Source: Osedax fenrisi (lineage: Eukaryota; Annelida; Polychaeta; Sabellida; Siboglinidae). From it: a DNA stretch of 64,000 bases. The DNA is taken from NCBI GenBank assembly GCA_964019155.1, contig OZ025240.1:19193021-19257020 (forward strand). Reading direction: 5' to 3'. A program made the position numbers and the translations under genes. Positions 35,251-49,736 of the stretch are shown piece after piece. The stretch's first letter is position 1. Each line of letters starts with the position of its first letter. The notes beneath the pieces are model-generated. The model was not told the DNA's origin, made no database searches, and worked only from the letters and a program-made list of their open reading frames with translations.

Positions 35251-38221
35251 ATATATTATATACATAAATATATTATAAACACATTTCATAATATATAAAA
35301 TGTAAAAAAAATAAATTATTTAAAATAATATATATATAGTATGTTTCAAATTAGATATATTTAATTATAAAAAATATTAATATTGAAATGTGTCGGAATA
35401 TATATTTCTTTTAAAAAAAAAAAATTCTATATATTTCTACAGGCAAACCTTTAGATAAAGTCGTCACATTCACAGAAGAGAGAATCATTCCTCCTTCATT
35501 TGTAACCGTGAGTCTTAGTTCGTAGAGAGAATACGCTTTTAGTTTAGCAATCGAAACCGACATTACACTTTCACCTTTGACCTGCATTCTCCAAGTCTCC
35601 GCTGTACATATCACGACCAAACAATGCATCCTTGATTGTAGTAGATACCTGTAATGCGTATATAATATAATATATTAATACGTATATATATATATATATA
35701 TATATATAACATATAATAATAAATGAATCTGAAATATGAATCGTGTTCCTAATAGACTAATATATGGTAGATTAGAAGGTCTGAGTTAGAGAGAATGTTG
35801 CTCTGAGTGATATAGCCTTCGGTACACAACTCCATACACTATAGCCTGTAGTACACAAGTACATACACTATAGCCTGTGGTACACAACTACATACACTAT
35901 AGCCTGTAGTACACAACTCCATACACTATAGCCTGTAGTACACAACTCCATACACACAATATAGATAGTGGTATACACTTACATAATGATACGGCCGTTG
36001 GGTTGCGAGGGCGGTGTCCACCTAATGGTCAGACTATCGGCCGTAACGTTACTGACCACAGGGGCCGCAAGACCACGCGGTACGCTGGACGATGTGGTCA
36101 CGGTTATGTGGGCCGAAGTACTGCAGCCCGCCGCATTACATATCGCCACCTGGTGGGAGATTAGAGGTCAATGTAGGTCTAGGTCGGCGTAGTGATATGG
36201 GTCTGTATATATCTAATATGGTTTAGATATAAGTCAGTATATATTTAAGCTAGTGTTTTAGTTATATTTTATGTACGATTCAATATTTAATTGTATATTT
36301 TCATATTTTTAAATAAATATTTTAAAATACACTATTCTATATTTAAATATATTTTATAATTTATAACATCTAGTAATGAATAGCATATATCATTTACTTT
36401 AATCATTTATTATAAAGAATATAGTTCGTTACAATAATTACATTATTATTATACAATAATAATAATCTCATATTTGTATTATTCTTTTACTAATAAAAAA
36501 CAATGTATAATATAAAATGTTGGCGGCAACGACAAACCTTGAAAGTGTACACAGTTGCCGGCCTTAACGCGTATTCTCGACCAATCAGAACGTCGTCCGA
36601 ATTAGTGGTCATCAGCAACGTGTCGTTCATATAGATATTATATTTTATGATATAGCCGTTAGCTTTCAACGGGGGAAGAATACCCAAGGTCAAAGTGGAT
36701 TCAGTGATATCCTAGAGGGCGGCGGTAATAAAATAAGTAAGTCATACGTACATTGTTCGGCGTGCATAAACCAAGGCGTTTTGTTATTATATGTAAACCC
36801 AATGTTAGTTTTGTACCATGTCGAGTTGGTTATCAATTCATATCTATTTTTTCATCCATAATTTTGTTTATTTTTTTGTTTACCTAATACACTATATATT
36901 ATATCATCAACACGGATAACTAAGACACCGACCTTGACTATGGGTCTGGGTACCATGTAAGGCAGCGCTTCCTTAGTCCTAATATAGGCCCATTCACTTT
37001 CCACGAAGCCCTTACTGTTGGACGCACGTACCCGATACTTGTACTGCGTGAACGGCAGCAGTGATTCATCTTTGTCCAGGTAACGAAACTCTGCCCCCTC
37101 GTATATTACGACCACTTCGCCACCTAGTGAGTATTGATAGACGGGCACCGTTAGGGTTGTTAAGTTAACCCAACGACACAATTTATCTTATATATTTACA
37201 TAATATTATACATACAATCAGTAATTTAGATTAATATAGACATCATACTACAATAATGTGTTAATAGTTTTGATCTTTTATCACATTTGAGATAGAGGTT
37301 CACATGTTACTAAATAAGCTAGATGTGAATTTATAATTATAGTAATGGTTATTATTTTATGTTAGTTTAATATAAACATATTTCACTATTTGAAATAATT
37401 TTATTAATAGAAATTTGTATTTATGCAAAATGATGTGTGATATTATGAAATAAATAAGTGGTCGTTAAAATTGAAAATTAAAAAAAAAAATATTGATTTA
37501 ATACTATAAATTACTAATAATATACATATAATATAATTAATCGAGTGACATTAATATATTTGTATAATCTAGATGAGAATACATAGGATTCTGTATAGAC
37601 TGTTTAAACTGCTACTACTATTACTACTACTACTACTACCTCTACCTCATATGTTGTATTAACCCCTATCTCCGGGCATCCTCTGAAGTTCGTAGGCAAC
37701 CGAAGGAGAATTAGGACGCGAAGGAGGCGTCCATTCGGCCATGACCCCTTCGTGTCGACCGTATCCGTCGGCGAAAGAGGTCAAGGTCGGAGAACGTTGA
37801 CCACTAGGCGGTGCCATCAGCGTTCTAGCGGATACGGACGGAGACTGTACGCAGCCTCTACTGGTACAGGCCACCACGTGTAGCGTGTATCTGTAGGGGT
37901 GGGAGGGGAGTAGATGTAGGCATTCACTATAGTACAAATATCATATAATTATATATTACATTACATAATTAATATTAAAAATAGATATTAATAATAATTA
38001 AAAATCATGATATACTATAAACGAGATATTTATAATTTATATATATTATATTTCAATATATATATATATATGTTTTTTTATTATTTCTTCCATATATTAA
38101 AATATAAAACTCCTAAATAATAACGACCTAAATAATTAATATCAGTAATGCCATAATGCATATTTATGGGCGAAAACCATAGAAAATATTACATTATTTT
38201 ATTATCAAACACTCTAGGAGG

Positions 38222-38290
<69 letters not shown>

Positions 38291-39704
38291 CTAAACTAAA
38301 AAAATGTCTTCCAATAAATTATTATTATTATTATAATTATTATTATTATTATTATCATAATTATTATAATTATATCTGATTCGTAACGAGCATACGTAAC
38401 AGTGATAACCTCGTCCAATGAGTGAGTCCGTCGACTTCGCTCCACAGCCTGGTAGAGGACGCTACGACTTTGCCGTCGACCAGCAGCGTGTAGTTGTAGA
38501 TACGACCGTTGGGTACGAGCGGGGCGTGCCACACCGCTCGTAGACTAGTGGACGACGTAGCCGTTACCACCGGAGAGGTCATTCCGCTAGGGGGCGCCGC
38601 TAGAGTTACTATGGCCGCTGAGGTAGAGGTCACGCGACCCCGTCGGTTCTCGCAGGTCACGGCGTACGAGTACTCGATGCCGGGCGATACATCGGAGTCG
38701 ATGTAACTGTGGGGGGGGGGGTATTAGTGTGGTATTAGTGTGAATATTAATAATGTTATTATTGTTATAGACGTTTTTTCAAAAGTAATATATATCGCTT
38801 GAAAGATATATTTGTTTGAATTATGAGTTTTCTCGAATTAAGAAGTTATAATTAAAATAAAATTCTTCATCGGTAGATATAAAATTATAATTATGTTCTA
38901 GAAATCTATAAATTCGATATTATTATATCAAATTAAATACTGTTATATAATATAGTTTATTCGGTATATTATATAGTTAATCTTGCAGGTTATTATATAG
39001 ACAATTAGTCTAGCGTGAATCGAGAACCTAAACTGTTGTTCGTCGGCGAAGGGAGGCGTAAGCCTAGCGATCAGCGTATCGTCTCGTCTCAGCTCGTAGC
39101 CGAGTATCACGCCGTTAGGGTGGCGTGGTCTCGTCCATTGCGCTCGCACCTGATTGGCCGTGGTCAACGCCAGTCGTACGGCCGACATACCGGTGGGCGG
39201 GTCTTCGTCCGGTCGGGCGGTCACCGCGGGAGAACTAGTACAACCCGCGACGGTGCACGCGGACACTGACACCTCGTAGCGGCGGTACGGTACTAGAGAG
39301 CCAATCACGTAGCTCAGAAGTAGGCCGGAGTACGCGGTTAGGTCGTCTATCTGCGGGTGTGAAGTAGTCTTATTAGGGAAGAGGACATGATTTAGAATGA
39401 TATATACACAATCGCTATGAAATTGTGGCTTCTATATGTATATACTAGTTGTATCCAAATTTTTTGATTTTTTGATTTAATATATTCAATTGTAATATAT
39501 TATGTTTTACACAATTTTAGTTTATTTATACAATATATTTATCTCTAATTTACATTTATTCTGCGCTAGCTGTTAGCTTAAATACGACCATACGATGCTC
39601 GCTTATTGATTTGATCTCTGCAAATATTTACTAAATCTAACCGTATTTGATACGATATATATTTATAAATAAATAGTGGCAAGTAAATAATATATATTAA
39701 ATAG

Positions 39705-39775
<71 letters not shown>

Positions 39776-40579
39776 TTATATATAATTTTATCATGCAAAT
39801 TAATTGAAAAAGAACATTGATTCAATATTCATAATAAATTTATAATTTATTAAGAATGAATATCAAGTACTTCAATGAATATACATAATCGCTTCATATA
39901 AAAATTAATATGCGGATTTTGTTTAAATTATATTTTCAAAATAATAGTATTAGTCATTTCAATATTATTATATTATATATTGTTCATTATTTTTTATATT
40001 TGTATTAAAATTTATTTAAATTAAAATTAATTTAAAATTCAATTAATTATGCAGACATTAATATTTATATAAAACTTTAATTCAAATAATATATTTGAAA
40101 TGAAAACATAAAATATATTTTTTTTTTATTAATTCTATATTTTGATATAATTGTTATCATTTCAACTGTAATTTTAATAATTTAATAATAATATTAATAA
40201 ATTTATTTTTTATATAAACTTTTTATTATTTTTATTATTTTTATTATTTTTATTATTTTTATTATTTAATAAACATAAATGTTTACCTAATAGTGTTATA
40301 TAAATTGTAAATTAAATTATTAAATTGCTATATTATATGATATATACAAACATAATTATGTATCATAAATATAAATGTGTATTTCAAAATATTAAAAACG
40401 TTATCAATTATTTTACAATATCAATTCATTTGTATTGAATTCAATAATATTGGACCACTAATTTAAAAATATCATTAATAAGGTAATATAAATTTTAATA
40501 GATTTATATTTCAAAATATTGGAGATATATTATTTTATATTATTTGTCTTTTAGCATCGATACTAATTCATATATATAT

Positions 40580-40648
<69 letters not shown>

Positions 40649-42711
40649 TATATATAAATATTATTCTACATACATAATGGTGTTAATGTAAACCTTTAGA
40701 TGGTAAACTCTAACGTATCCATTAGTGATTTGCGGAGGATGCCAGGACACTTTCAGCGCCGTAGAGTTGACCACTTCTACAGTCGGAGAACCAATGGACA
40801 GAGGAATAGACTCACCCGTTCTCGCTTGACCACTCGTACTGGTCAAACAACCGGCCGAAGTGCACGCGGTAACTAGAAATGCGAGTGTTATCTAGTGTAT
40901 ATGTATATATATGTATATATATTGATTGATTTATTGAATGTTTATTAAACACTTAAATATTAAATTATTAAAATTAATATATTCATCATAAAATTATATT
41001 TTAAATAAATCATAAATATAAATAATAATAAATATATATAATGCAAAATATGTGTATTATTACTCTAATACAAAGTAAATGCGTGCCCCCATACACTGTA
41101 GCATCAGTATGATACAGATAAAGACAAAATAGATGTATACATTAAAATAAAGTATAATAAAATATTTAATATACAAATTATGAAAAACGATCATAATTTT
41201 AATTATATAAATAAATGCCGAAGCCCTAACGTTAACTAAATTTAATAATAATTAAATAATAATTTAATAATATATATATATATCTATGTTTACGAAATAC
41301 TGAAAGATTAAATGGTTTATTATTATAATGTAAGGTGTTAAAGACACAATGAATCATCATTAATAATATTCACGCTCAAAACCTGTATACGAATACACGG
41401 AATTCGCAATCAATAATGTGTCGATATAAGTGAGGTTTCCTGAAGCTTTAAATGACCTATAATTAGGGAATCATGAAATTAATGAATATAATTTATAGTT
41501 AATAATTCTAATAATTCTTAAAATATTTAATTATATATTAAAGTCGGAAATAATAAATAATATAATAAATGTTTAATAATATGTTTTATATACTATACAA
41601 GAGTAAATATATATATAGAAAATAATGATATAATTAGTATGAGATTATGAAATTTCAAAAGGTGTAACGGCGTATTCTCACAACAACACTATGACCATAT
41701 TTGGGCAGTTCCATTCCTACGCAGCTGATAGTTCTGAATGATTCCGTTGAGTAATCGTGGAGGTTGCCATTGTATTCGCAAACGGTCGGAAGTTTTAGCA
41801 ACTTTCGTAACACTAGGGGCCTCCAATCCTTCGGGTATTGCCTAGTGAGTTCAGTCGGATAGTGGTGTATAATGATGTAATGTATATCTTTAATAATGTA
41901 GGACAGATCAATTTTAGATAATAAACTATTTTAAACTGTAATATTGTTTATTAATAATATATTAGATTACTTAAGTAGAGTGATGACTTCACATTAATAT
42001 TTCTAATTAAATATTATTAACACAGATATAATCTCTTTTCTCTTCACCATGAACCTAATGCTAATATTTATTATGCGAAATTTAAAATTACGGCAAATAT
42101 TATATTATAATTGATAATATTAAATAACTAACTATATAATAGAACCTATTAAACCTATTCACAACATAGGCGAATATATCGTACACTATATACCACAATA
42201 GCTGAAGTTAACCTACTCTCGTAAACGCAGTGAGCCGTATCTAACCCGTTTAGTGACGAACACCACAATAATAACAGAGAGTCAACCAAATTCGAATATT
42301 TATCATGCGAAATTTAAAATCACGTAAAATAACATATTATAATAGATATTCTTTAGTAACATATTACATAACGTCGTCGGTAAGCTTAAACCGACGTATA
42401 CTCGACTACACCCGGTACTAGATAATCATAGCCCCATACGCGGTGACAGACGAGCCTAACCTGTTTAGTGATGACCACCCTCCACGGACTCTGCGTCGAG
42501 CCTCGAGAATTAATCGAGCGTATCGAGTACTCGTACCGGGTGAAAGGTCGCAGAGTGTCGTCGACGTAAGCATAATCGACGACGTCGGGCCGGAAATCTA
42601 CGCGCGCCACCAGAGTTGTGTCGGTGTCGCGTTTAGCTCTGTTGTGTGACACCGGTGCTGATATGGATGATGATAATCTCGTTGTTAATGTACATTAGTA
42701 TACGATACACG

Positions 42712-42770
<59 letters not shown>

Positions 42771-42920
42771 AAACATATGTATATATATGTATATAAATAT
42801 AATAGATTAGTTTAAAAGTTAATGGTATCTCTCAATGTATATCACGAAAAATAATCGATTTTCACAATTTATTTATCTCATAAATGAACGTGAACGTAAA
42901 TCTCACTAATAAACCCATTT

Positions 42921-42952
<32 letters not shown>

Positions 42953-45900
42953 AAATTAAATCAAATGAATTGAGGTATTTTTATCTAAATAGTTAATTCT
43001 ATAACTGAAACATTAAAAAGATAGGTAAGTATATATATATTTTTCATGACACACGTTTATTTTAATATTAAAATAAAATTACGAGTTTATTTCACTTTTT
43101 ATTTTTATTTCATATCTTATTTTATTTTATTTATTCAAATTTTTACTTTTTATTTATATCAATAAACTATGAATCTATCGATCTATCTGTCCGATGATAC
43201 CTTGTTGAGCGCCACCTGCTAGGGGTGGTATTGCGATGACAGCCGCTCGTTTAGATCTGAACAGTTCGAGCTGAGAGGCTACCAGGTTGCTATCTCCCGA
43301 CAGTGTCACCTGTCTTCGCAATATCTCGAAGTAGAGGATCTTCCCGTAAGGGTTCAGCGGTATGCTCCATTGCAGCGACACCTGGAGGTCAGGGTGTTGT
43401 CATGTGAATAGAGAATAGCCAATCAATGACGATAACATTGAACTCCCCCGTTTAGTTAGAGATTTAAGCATTGAAATGTCTAACTTAAACTTTATTAATC
43501 GATTACAGCATAATGTCATAGACTCTTAATTATGTTTTATGATATTGTTTTTATCTAATGAATTTAGGCATTTAATATAAATAATTTAAAAATGATTTTG
43601 TAGTATATGTCACGCTTTTACATTTCTGATATAATTATGTACAAATATAATATTTCATATAAATATAATATTTCATATAAATATAATATTTCATATAAAT
43701 ATAATTTTTCATATAAATATAATATTTCATATAAATATAATATTTCACATAAATATAATATTTCATATAAATATAATATTTCATATAAATATAATATTTC
43801 ATATAAATATAATATTTCATATAAATATAATATTTCATATAAATATAATATTTCATATAAATATAATATTTCATATAAATATAATATTTCATATAAATAT
43901 AATATTTCATATAAATATAATAATTCATATAAATATAATATTTCATATAAATATAATATTTCATATAAATATAATGTTTCACATAAATATAATAGTTCAC
44001 ATAAATATAATATTTCATATAAATATAATTTTCATATAAATATAATAGTTTACATAAATGTAATAGTTCATATAAATATAATATTTCACATAAATATAAT
44101 ATTTCATATAAATATAATTTTCATATAAATATAATAGTTTACAAAAATATAATAGTTCATATAAATATAATATTTCATATAAATATAATATTTTATATAA
44201 ATATAATATTTCACATAAATATAATAGTTCACATAAATATAATATTTCACATAAATATAATAGTTCACATAAATATAATATTTCACATAAATATAATATT
44301 TCATATAAATATAATATTTCATATAAATATAATATTTCATATAAATATAATAGTTCATATAAATATAATATTTCATATAAATATAATATTTTATATAAAT
44401 ATAATATTTCACATAAATATAATATTTCATATAAATATAATATTTCATATAAATATAATATTTCATATAAATATAATATTTCATATAAATATAATAATTC
44501 ATATAAATATAATATTTCACATAAATATAATATTTTGATATAAATATAATATTTCATATAAATATAATATTTCATATAAATATAATATTTAACATAAATA
44601 TAGTAGTTCACATAAATATAATATTTCACATAAATATAATATTTCACATAAATATAATATTTCATGTAAATATAATTTTCATATAAATATAATAGTTTAC
44701 ATAAATGTAATAGTTCATATAAATATAATATTTCATATAAATATAATATTTTATACAAATATAATATTTCACATAAATATAATATTTCATATAAATATAA
44801 TATTTCATATAAATATAATATTTCATATAAATATAATATTTCACATAAATATAATAGTTCACATAAATATAATATTTCACATAAATATAATATTTCATAT
44901 AAATATAATATTTCATATAAATATAATATTTCATATAAATATAATATTTCATATAAATATAATATTTCATATAAATATAATATTTCATATAAATATAATA
45001 ATTCATATAAATATAATATTTCATATAAATATAATATTTCATATAAATATAATATTTCACATAAATATAATAGTTCACATAAATATAATATTTCACATAA
45101 ATATAATAGTTCACATAAATATAATATTTCACATAAATATAATATTTCATATAAATATAATATTTCATATAAATATAATATTTCATATAAATATAATATT
45201 TCATATAAATATAATATTTCATATAAATATAATATTTCATATAAATATAATATTTCATATAAATATAATAATTCATATAAATATAATATTTCATATAAAT
45301 ATAATATTTCATATAAATATAATATTTCACATAAATATAATAGTTCACATAAATATAATATTTCACATAAATATAATATTTCATATAAATATAATTTTCA
45401 TATAAATATAATAGTTTACAAAAATATAATAGTTCATATAAATATAATATTTCATATAAATATAATATTTTATATAAATATAATATTTCACATAAATATA
45501 ATAGTTCACATAAATATAATATTTCACATAAATATAATAGTTCACATAAATATAATATTTCACATAAATATAATATTTCATATAAATATAATATTTTATA
45601 CAAATATAATATTTCACATAAATATAATATTTCATATAAATATAATATTTCATATAAATATAATATTTCATATAAATATAATATTTCACATAAATATAAT
45701 AGTTCACATAAATATAATATTTCACATAAATATAATATTTCATATAAATATAATATTTCATATAAATATAATATTTCATATAAATATAATATTTCATATA
45801 AATATAATATTTCATATAAATATAATATTTCATATAAATATAATAATTCATATAAATATAATATTTCATATAAATATAATATTTCATATAAATATAATAT

Positions 45901-48118
45901 TTCACATAAATATAATAGTTCACATAAATATAATATTTCACATAAATATAATAGTTCACATAAATATAATATTTCACATAAATATAATATTTCATATAAA
46001 TATAATATTTCATATAAATATAATATTTCATATAAATATAATATTTCATATAAATATAATATTTCATATAAATATAATATTTCATATAAATATAATATTT
46101 CATATAAATATAATATTTCATATAAATATAATAATTCATATAAATATAATATTTCATATAAATATAATATTTCATATAAATATAATATTTCACATAAATA
46201 TAATAGTTCACATAAATATAATATTTCACATAAATATAATATTTCATATAAATATAATTTTCATATAAATATAATAGTTTACAAAAATATAATAGTTCAT
46301 ATAAATATAATATTTCATATAAATATAATATTTTATATAAATATAATATTTCACATAAATATAATAGTTCACATAAATATAATATTTCACATAAATATAA
46401 TAGTTCACATAAATATAATATTTCACATAAATATAATATTTCATATAAATATAATATTTCATATAAATATAATATTTCATATAAATATAATATTTCATAT
46501 AAATATAATATTTCATATAAATATAATATTTCATATAAATATAATATTTCATATAAATATAATATTTCATATAAATATAATAATTCATATAAATATAATA
46601 TTTCATATAAATATAATATTTCATATAAATATAATATTTCACATAAATATAATAGTTCACATAAATATAATATTTCACATAAATATAATATTTCATATAA
46701 ATATAATTTTCATATAAATATAATAGTTTACATAAATGTAAAAGTTCATACATATTATTATGTATATACAATAACTTAATATAAATATAATTCTATATAT
46801 TTTCTATCAATTTAAATGTCTAATAATATAATTTGAATACAATTATATAACGGAATCAACTGTATTATCTAAAACTGAACAAACATGCTAACGAATATTA
46901 CAGAATATCTTGCGTGATCTAAAGTACATCTACACAGATGAGATCACATGACCCGTGGTACACGCGATCATACGATCACTACGCTATCGTTACCTGGCGA
47001 GCGGTAGCGGTACCGATAGAAGGTTCCGGTTGATTCTGAGGAGCCTGTTCCGATGTTCTGAACGTCTGGTCGACGGTGCTGATGCAACCGCCCGCCGTGC
47101 ACGCCTCCAAGTGTACTCTGTAGTCGGTGTACGGCTGCAGTCTCCTCATCTCAAACTGGCGATGTAAACCCTACGAACACACACACACGTTATACACGTT
47201 TGTAGGTAACGATTACTCGTTACTAATAGTTTAGTAGGAGTGCGAAATATTCTACGTATAATTAGTTTAATACATTTGATTAATTATTAAATATATTTAA
47301 CGAGTACTATTTGTTCATTGATATTATAATTATTTTAATATCATTTATCTATTTATAATACATAATATTTAATCATAAATTTAAATTAAATACAAATATA
47401 ATAAAGAACGATCACCGACTGTATACGCCTATCTATCTCTATAACAACCTGATAAATGGCGTTTACGTTGTTTTCTTCGTAGATACGGAACACGCTGATC
47501 TCTCCGTTGGGATTCACCGGCTCGTGCCACTTCAGAACGCAGCTCGTAGCCGACGCTAGGAATATCAGCGGCGAGAGTATCGACGGAGCTCCTTGCTTCG
47601 TTAGGAAAGTAATCCATTCGCTTGTGTACGAGAAATCATGTGTTATGTTATGAAAGTGAATCGTACAATGTACAATGTACACTCATTATTTTACTGATAT
47701 ATCACAATTATAGTGTTGTACTTAATGTATGAATTATAAATGTTTAACTGATAATATGATCTTATCCCGGAATTATGATTGATATACAAAATAGTTTAAT
47801 AACATATATTAGTAATAATAATAATAATAATACATATATTCAGTTTAAAATTTATGCAATGACAATAACACACAATAACATAGTTGATCATTACAATATT
47901 TTTGCATCATAAATTAACGTGACAACTAATATTATAACCTTATACATATATGTTATATTTAGTATAATAAACTTTCTAACAATCTAATGAATAATCAGCA
48001 TTCTTTAATAAGTATCGAATACCTATGACATATGACATAGGTCCTATGAGTGCTAACTACAAATCTTCAATTGAGAGCATACCTTTTATATATTAAAACA
48101 CAAATTAAGTATATTTAC

Positions 48119-48149
<31 letters not shown>

Positions 48150-49117
48150 CATACTTATACGAAGAACGATTGAATTACAACTGATTTATTTGGAAATATC
48201 TAAATATTATATACATCGGATACAGACCTAGTGATTACTCCAACTGAATTTATGGAAGTGATTCTGATTTGATATTCGCTATAGGGCTGTAGATCGTAGA
48301 TACGCGAAGATAGAGTTTGCGAATCGACTCTCACCGATTGTAGACTACTAATCGTAGTAGGGTCGTCGATGTTTAGCCTTCTCCATTGAATCTATTCCAC
48401 CGAATAAACGTACAATTAATATTTTATCAGAATAATGAACAAAAATTACATATTTAATAACTGAATATTAATGTACTAATTTATTAACTTTAATATTCAA
48501 CAATAATAATATTCAAATAATTTGTAGTGTAATAGAAATTAATATAGGAGTGATAATTCTATTGATTAATACTTATAAATTATGTTATCAGATATATTTT
48601 ATTGTATTTCATATTTTATATATGTTTAGAAATGAATACATTATGATTGCTATTCATATTTTTATATTATTTAAATTATTTCATAAAACTAATTTATTTA
48701 CAATAATGTATTATTGATTTACTGATTTAAATTAAAATTAACTATAAAATAAATAACGAGTTACCCTATATTAAAATGTATCTAATTTATTAAGAAATTA
48801 TATAACCTGGAAATATAGAATTATTCCATTAGTGTGTTCCGGAAGCTTCCAGATTATATATACTGAAGTTACTCCCATAGATTCCACATTGATGACACTT
48901 TGACCTTCAGGACTGGCCTCTAAAGTTCTAATCTATTTCGTTTAACATTATTGTCAAATATTAAGATAAGTAAGGAAATATAATCTAATAGTTTGAAATA
49001 ATATAATGTAATGTATATAATTCAATTTACTACTGAAATCAATAATTTCTATTAATATATATGAATGAATTAAATCAGTTTATAGACATACGACATATCT
49101 ATATATATATATCATAC

Positions 49118-49202
<85 letters not shown>

Positions 49203-49688
49203 GTTATTTTTATCTTATAAGATGTTAATGGACTATCTAACTTTGCACAAGTGTGAATAAACTATTAATATCAAATATTGATTAGTAACAAAATAATCAC
49301 CGAGACTAACGAATAACAAAATGAGAGTCTAGTTATAACTGTACCGCGCGTATTAGCGTCTATGATAGTGGTACTAACCATCGTCCAGTTACTGGCCGTA
49401 GAACCTTCAGCGTTGACCGCTACCACTCGGTACTTGTAGAGCGTGAACGGCTTCAGATCTACGGCTGCGTTTGTGAAGGTCAACGCGTCCGGGGACATCA
49501 CGTTTATCAGAATACCTGCGAGAGTTATGCAATGTGATGTGCTATTTGTGATCCTTGAGTTATAATTGATTAATAATTGATATCTATTGTAGGTTTATGT
49601 ATTTATATATATTTATATATTTATATATTATTGTCACGCTATACAAATTTTATAATTAAAGTAGTGTTTAAATAAAATCATCATCATC

Positions 49689-49736
<48 letters not shown>

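Noticed and set aside
38509..38706. Plus-strand frames opposite exons (also 35968-36192, 39015-39269, 46955-47167, 51495-51740, 53524-53851)
   Set aside because: Antisense shadows of GC-rich USH2A exons; no motif of their own.
43607..46771. Open frames of 127-313 codons in the 18-bp array, both strands
   Set aside because: They are pure repeats (YKYNIS / KYYIYM) and open only because the unit is a multiple of three. No gene-like composition.
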